Part shown: piece after piece, positions 7,007-9,931 of the stretch
Layout: every line of letters starts with the position of its first letter
Position numbering within the stretch: the first letter of the stretch is position 1
NCBI GenBank assembly: GCA_020723365.1
Contig: DYJB01000102.1
Coordinates: 1-9,931, forward strand
Direction of reading: 5' to 3'
From: Candidatus Aquidulcis sp.
GTDB lineage: Bacteria; Chloroflexota; Anaerolineae; Anaerolineales; E44-bin32
DNA length: 9,931 nt
Position numbers and translations under genes: made by a program
Notes under the pieces: generated by a model
What the model was told of the DNA's origin: nothing
Databases searched by the model: none
What the model saw: the letters and a program-made list of their open reading frames with translations, nothing else

Positions 7007-7683
7007 CAGCCGGTCCCCAGGATCTCCGCATAGATGCCGCAGCGGTAGCCGGTGTGCGCCTGGCAAGCCGCCGGGACATCCGTGGCGGGGCGCAGATCGC
7101 GGGTGCGCATCAGACGCACCAGGTGGCACAGCGGCAGCCCCATGACATTGGCGTAGCACCCGCTCATGCGGCCCACGTCCACCGGATCGAAGGGCCGGTC
7201 CTGGATGCCGTAGGCCCCGGCCTTATCGAGGGCCGCCCCCGAGGCGAGGTACGCGCCGACGGCCTGTGGTGTGTAGTCGCGCATCGGGACGGGCGTGCGG
7301 CAGACCTCCTGGGCCTGCCAGGCCCCGTCGTCCGCCACCAGCGTCAGGGCCGTGATGACCTCGTGCGTCTTGCCACGCAGTGAATCGAGCATACGGCCGG
7401 CTTCGGCTTCGTCGGCCGGCTTGCCCAGCAGGGCATCCTCATGGGAGACAACGGTGTCGGCGCCGAGCACCAGCGTCCGGCCATCGGCGCGGGCCGCTAC
7501 TTCGGCGGCTTTGGCTTGCGACAGCCGCTGCGCCAGACGTACGGCGCTCTCCCCGGGGCGCGGCTGCTCATCGGCAGACGCCGGACGCACGTTCGCCGGC
7601 CAGCCCGTCAAGGCGAGAAGTTCGCGACGTCGCGGGGAGGCCGAGGCGAGCACGAGGGTGAATGGGGCTTGTGGATCCGACAT
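7006..7683 (-). CDS. maf: Maf-family nucleoside triphosphate pyrophosphatase
   Basis: Maf proteins hydrolyse non-canonical or house-cleaning nucleoside triphosphates (dTTP, UTP and modified pyrimidines, or m7GTP) to monophosphates in the cytoplasm. The 225-residue protein carries LASASPRRRELL (12-23), LGADTVV (73-79) with the catalytic-type Asp76, GKP (87-89), GKTHEVIT (104-111), and YGIQ (158-161) followed by GCYANVMGLPL (175-185). After the usual end of the fold a tail of about 30 residues contains C207-x2-H210-x4-C215. ATG 7683 is favoured over an upstream ATG at 7797: the upstream part lacks family similarity and would cover the divergent promoters. An extended -10 box ends eight bases before this ATG, implying an almost leaderless mRNA, consistent with the lack of a ribosome-binding site. 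It is first in an operon with the PBP and rsgA. The specific subfamily (YhdE- or YceF-like) is not settled. Confidence 0.94.
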   Translation of the reverse strand: MSDPQAPFTLVLASASPRRRELLALTGWPANVRPASADEQPRPGESAVRLAQRLSQAKAAEVAARADGRTLVLGADTVVSHEDALLGKPADEAEAGRMLDSLRGKTHEVITALTLVADDGAWQAQEVCRTPVPMRDYTPQAVGAYLASGAALDKAGAYGIQDRPFDPVDVGRMSGCYANVMGLPLCHLVRLMRTRDLRPATDVPAACQAHTGYRCGIYAEILGTG

Positions 7684-7691
7684 GCGCCGGG

Positions 7692-7700
7692 ATTCTATCA
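7692..7700 (-). promoter_or_regulatory. Extended -10 promoter element of the maf operon
   Basis: On the minus strand TGATAGAAT (7700 to 7692) fits the TGN-TATAAT extended -10 pattern with one mismatch in the hexamer. Transcription would start near 7685, two bases before the maf ATG at 7683. No TTGACA-like -35 lies at 16-18 bp, which extended -10 promoters tolerate. The placement directly before the coding start supports both the promoter and the start call. Confidence 0.55.
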
Positions 7701-7730
7701 CAGCGATCCCACGCTCCTGTGTGAGCGCGA

Positions 7731-7739
7731 TGTTAGAAT
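7731..7739 (+). promoter_or_regulatory. Extended -10 promoter element of the second EamA gene
   Basis: TGTTAGAAT at 7731-7739 matches TGN-TATAAT with one mismatch in the hexamer. A start near 7746 would give a leader of about 29 nt before the ATG at 7775. The -35 region expected at about 7711-7716 overlaps that of the divergent maf promoter (about 7715-7720), and neither resembles TTGACA. A short inverted repeat, CGCTC-CTGTGT-GAGCG (7712-7727), sits exactly between the two -10 boxes and could be an operator, though five-base arms are weak evidence. Confidence 0.5.
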
Positions 7740-7774
7740 GGCCGCACCTTCCCTGGTTCGCACGCAGGCTGCTC

Positions 7775-8683
7775 ATGACGGACGTTCCCGCCCGCAAGGC
7801 ACACCCCTCCGCCCTTCCCTATCTCGCCATTGCCTTCGGCGTGTTCGCCCTGGGCTGTTCGGCCATTTTCGTGCGCTGGGCCAACGCGCCCGGCCCGGTG
7901 GTGGGAGTGTACCGCATGGGGCTGGCCAGCCTTGTTCTCCTGCCGCTGGCGCTGCGACGCGGGGGCCGAAAGCCGTGGCCGCGGCGCGGCATGCTCTTGG
8001 CCGTGCTGGGCGGCGCCTCGCTGGCCATCGACATGGCACTGTGGAGCACGGCCGTCTACATGACCAAAGCCGCCAACGCCACGCTCTTCGCCAACACCGC
8101 CCCGCTGTGGGTGGCGCTGGCCGGCATGCTGTTGTTCGGCGAACGCCTCTCGCCGCTGTTCTGGGGAGGCCTGGCCATCACGCTTTCCGGCTCGGCCCTG
8201 GTGGCCGGCTCGGATTTCCTGACCCACCCCACGCTCGGCTGGGGGGACATGCTCAGTTTGCTGGCCGGCGTCTTCTATGCCGGCTACTACCTGTGCACGC
8301 AGGCCGGCCGCCGGCACCTCGACTCGGCCCGCTACGTCTGGCTGGCCGGGGCCGCCTCGACCGCGTGCCTGCTCGTGATTTGCCTGATCGCCGGTTTCCC
8401 GCTCAGCGGATACCCGCTGCAGACCTACCTGGCATTCGCTGCCTCGGCCCTGGTCACGCAGGCTGCCGGCTACCTGGCGGTCGGCTACGCCCTGGGACAC
8501 TTGCCGGCCTCGATCGTCTCCCCCACGATGACCGGTCAACCGGTGGTCACGGCTCTGCTGGCGATCCCGTTGCTGGGCGAATCGCTTTCGCCCGTCCAGT
8601 GGCTCGGCGGCGCCGTGGTCATCACCGGGATCCACCTGATCAACCGCGCCCACCACGACCGCACGCCCGATACGGCCGCCTGA
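7775..8683 (+). CDS. DMT-superfamily transporter, EamA family (second copy)
   Basis: This 302-residue protein is a second ten-helix EamA permease with two five-helix repeats. The first repeat starts at YLAIAFGVFALGCSAIFVRW (16-35), with the MLLFGERLSPLFWGG loop-helix signature near 118-132. The second starts at GWGDMLSLLAGVFYAGYYL near 155-173, with LLGESLSPVQWLGGAVVI near 266-283. The matching G-E-x-L-S-P-x-x-W turns in both halves show the internal duplication typical of the family. The substrate cannot be inferred. ATG 7775 was chosen because it lies downstream of the predicted promoter; ATG 7730 would put the start inside the -10 element and add residues of no family character. An AGG six bases upstream is a weak ribosome-binding site. 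It is divergent from maf and 84 bp ahead of rarA on the same strand. Confidence 0.92.
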   Translation: MTDVPARKAHPSALPYLAIAFGVFALGCSAIFVRWANAPGPVVGVYRMGLASLVLLPLALRRGGRKPWPRRGMLLAVLGGASLAIDMALWSTAVYMTKAANATLFANTAPLWVALAGMLLFGERLSPLFWGGLAITLSGSALVAGSDFLTHPTLGWGDMLSLLAGVFYAGYYLCTQAGRRHLDSARYVWLAGAASTACLLVICLIAGFPLSGYPLQTYLAFAASALVTQAAGYLAVGYALGHLPASIVSPTMTGQPVVTALLAIPLLGESLSPVQWLGGAVVITGIHLINRAHHDRTPDTAA

Positions 8684-8697
8684 TCCTTGACTCCGCT

Positions 8698-8727
8698 TGC
8701 GCGGCCGCAGGCTTCCGTCGCCGCGCA
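8698..8727 (+). terminator. Possible weak hairpin between the second EamA gene and rarA
   Basis: TGCGCGGC (8698-8705) is complementary to GCCGCGCA (8720-8727), an eight-pair stem with a 14-nt loop, fifteen bases past the transporter stop. There is no T-tract. It could slow read-through before the rarA promoter, but such stems are frequent by chance at this base composition. Confidence 0.25.
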
Positions 8728-8751
8728 GCGTGGTGATGCGCGCGGGCGCGA

Positions 8752-8760
8752 TGGTACAAT
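8752..8760 (+). promoter_or_regulatory. Extended -10 promoter element of rarA, leaderless arrangement
   Basis: TGGTACAAT (8752-8760) fits TGN-TATAAT with one mismatch in the hexamer. Only seven bases separate it from the rarA ATG at 8768, so transcription starting at the usual distance would begin on or one base before the start codon. No Shine-Dalgarno sequence lies between them. The -35 is poor (TGGTGA at 8731-8736, 18-bp spacing). Confidence 0.6.
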
Positions 8761-8767
8761 GCCCGCG

Positions 8768-9931
8768 ATGGACCTGTTCGATCACGCTCTGGCGCAGCGC
8801 ATGGCTCACGAGGCACCCCTGGCGGCGCGCATGCGCCCACGCACGCTGGATGAGTTCGTCGGTCAGGACTCGATCGTCGGCCCCGGGCGTCTGCTGCGGC
8901 GCGCCATCGAAGCCGATCGCCTGTTCGCCTCGATCCTGCTGTGGGGTCCGCCCGGCACGGGCAAGACCACGCTGGCGATGATCATCGCCAACTCCACCCG
9001 CTCGCACTTCGAGACCATCTCGGCCGTCCTGGCCGGCATCCCTGAACTGCGCCGCGTCATCGCCGAGGCCGGCGAGCGGCGCAAGCTCCACAACCGGCGC
9101 ACGATCCTCTTCGTCGACGAAGTCCACCGCTGGAACAAGGCCCAGCAGGACGCGCTGCTGCCTCACGTCGAGACCGGTGCCATCACGCTCATCGGCGCCA
9201 CGACGGAGAATCCCTACTTCGAGGTCATCGGCGCGCTGGTCTCGCGCTCGCGCATCTTCCAGCTGCGCCCGCTGGAGGATGAGCAGGTGGCGCGCCTGAT
9301 TCGCACGGCGCTGATCGACAGCGAGCGCGGCTACGGGGGCCGCCGCATCCGCCTGGACGACGATGCGCTCGAGCACCTGGTGAGCGTCGCCGGCGGCGAC
9401 GCCCGCAATGCCCTCAACGCCCTGGAACTGGCGGTGGAGACCACGCCGCCCGGCGCCGACGGCGCGCAGCATCTGACGCTGGCGGTGGCTCAAGAGTCGA
9501 TCCAGCGCCGGGCCGTGCTGTACGACAAGGACGGCGACGCCCACTACGACACGATCTCGGCCTTCATCAAGTCCGTGCGCGGCTCCGATCCCGACGCGGC
9601 CCTCTACTGGCTGGCCAAGATGGTCTACGCCGGCGAGTCGCCGCGCTTCATCGTGCGCCGGCTGCTGATCCTGGCCGGCGAAGACATCGGCCTGGCCGAC
9701 CCGATGGGGCTGGTGGTCGCCTCCGCCGCTGCCCAGGCCTTTGAGTTCGTCGGGCTGCCGGAAGGCATCTATCCAATCGTCGAAGCCACCCTCTACCTGG
9801 CGACGGCGCCCAAGTCCAATACGGCCACGGCCTACTTCAAAGCCCTGCAGCTGTTGGAAGAGGAAGGCGCCGTCGAGGTACCGCAGCACCTGCAGGACTC
9901 CAATCGCGATGCGGCCGCCCTTGGCCCCGGT
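8768..9931 (+). CDS. rarA: Replication-associated recombination ATPase RarA (MgsA), 3' end beyond the window
   Basis: RarA is a clamp-loader-like AAA+ ATPase acting at stalled replication forks and single-strand gaps in the cytoplasm. The 388 residues seen follow the E. coli protein closely from PLAARMRPRTLDEFVGQD (17-34). Motifs are Walker A GPPGTGKTT (60-68), Walker B ILFVDEVH (113-120; D117, E118), sensor 1 GATTEN (143-148) with the nearby SRSRIF arginine-finger region (159-164), and sensor 2-region GGDARNALN (209-217). The C-terminal tetramerisation/MgsA domain begins HYDTISAFIKSVRGSDPDAALYWLAKM and continues through SPRFIVRRLLILAGEDIG to APKSNTATAYFKAL. About 50 or more residues are probably still to come, since the family usually has around 440 residues; some relatives carry further C-terminal domains, which cannot be judged here. 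ATG 8768 is set by the promoter seven bases upstream. Confidence 0.95.
   Translation, partial: MDLFDHALAQRMAHEAPLAARMRPRTLDEFVGQDSIVGPGRLLRRAIEADRLFASILLWGPPGTGKTTLAMIIANSTRSHFETISAVLAGIPELRRVIAEAGERRKLHNRRTILFVDEVHRWNKAQQDALLPHVETGAITLIGATTENPYFEVIGALVSRSRIFQLRPLEDEQVARLIRTALIDSERGYGGRRIRLDDDALEHLVSVAGGDARNALNALELAVETTPPGADGAQHLTLAVAQESIQRRAVLYDKDGDAHYDTISAFIKSVRGSDPDAALYWLAKMVYAGESPRFIVRRLLILAGEDIGLADPMGLVVASAAAQAFEFVGLPEGIYPIVEATLYLATAPKSNTATAYFKALQLLEEEGAVEVPQHLQDSNRDAAALGPG

Noticed and set aside
7007..7159. Longer N-terminus for the PBP, starting at 7159
   Set aside because: The extra 51 residues lack family character, lie within maf in another frame, and would bury the clear lipoprotein signal.
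7684..7797. Longer N-terminus for Maf, starting at 7797
   Set aside because: It would run through both predicted divergent promoters and into the start of the EamA gene. The added residues do not resemble Maf proteins.
1561..8683. A recent duplication of EamA transporters
   Set aside because: The two proteins share only the general family pattern and differ throughout at residue level. They are independent family members, not a local duplication.
7733..9889. A 718-codon minus-strand open frame opposite the second EamA gene and rarA
   Set aside because: Low-complexity Gln/Arg/Gly composition with no motifs. The plus strand encodes a clear transporter and a clear RarA.

Overview
The window is a GC-rich stretch of bacterial chromosome. 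Its genes end codons almost always in G or C. The best guess for the source is a Chloroflexota (Anaerolineae-like) genome. This rests on remembered family resemblance, not on a search: a dephospho-CoA kinase with a long acetyltransferase-like C-terminal extension, a membrane-anchored propeller protein, and a Maf protein with a Cys/His-containing tail. Most content is ordinary housekeeping and transport. I found no CRISPR array, insertion sequence, tRNA, rRNA, phage or defence module.

Layout, left to right. At the left edge a minus-strand gene (157 down to 1, running off the window) encodes the start of an FG-GAP/VCBS-repeat protein. Back to back with it on the plus strand is a single-pass membrane protein with an extracytoplasmic propeller-like domain (211-1509), then a ten-helix DMT/EamA transporter (1561-2478). 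A near-consensus sigma-70 promoter (TTGACA, 17-bp spacer, TAGAAT) drives a coaE-type gene (2608-3741) that ends in a strong intrinsic terminator. A second, perfect 16-bp palindrome separates it from a convergent minus-strand operon.

That operon reads maf (7683-7006), a lipoprotein class B penicillin-binding protein (7006-4775) and rsgA (4770-3859). The spacings are a 1-nt overlap and a 4-nt gap, so transcription and translation are probably coupled. It links a nucleotide pyrophosphatase, cell-wall cross-linking and 30S ribosome maturation. A compact divergent promoter region separates maf from a second EamA transporter (7775-8683). The window ends inside rarA (8768 onwards), an AAA+ ATPase acting at stalled replication forks.

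The points most worth a second look are: the left-edge junction, where two opposite-strand genes both seem to lack their expected 5' parts; repeated use of TGN-TANAAT extended -10 boxes, two of them placed to give leaderless or nearly leaderless mRNAs; the CoaE fusion; the lipid-anchored PBP; the Maf tail; and the perfect palindrome spanning the rsgA stop codon.
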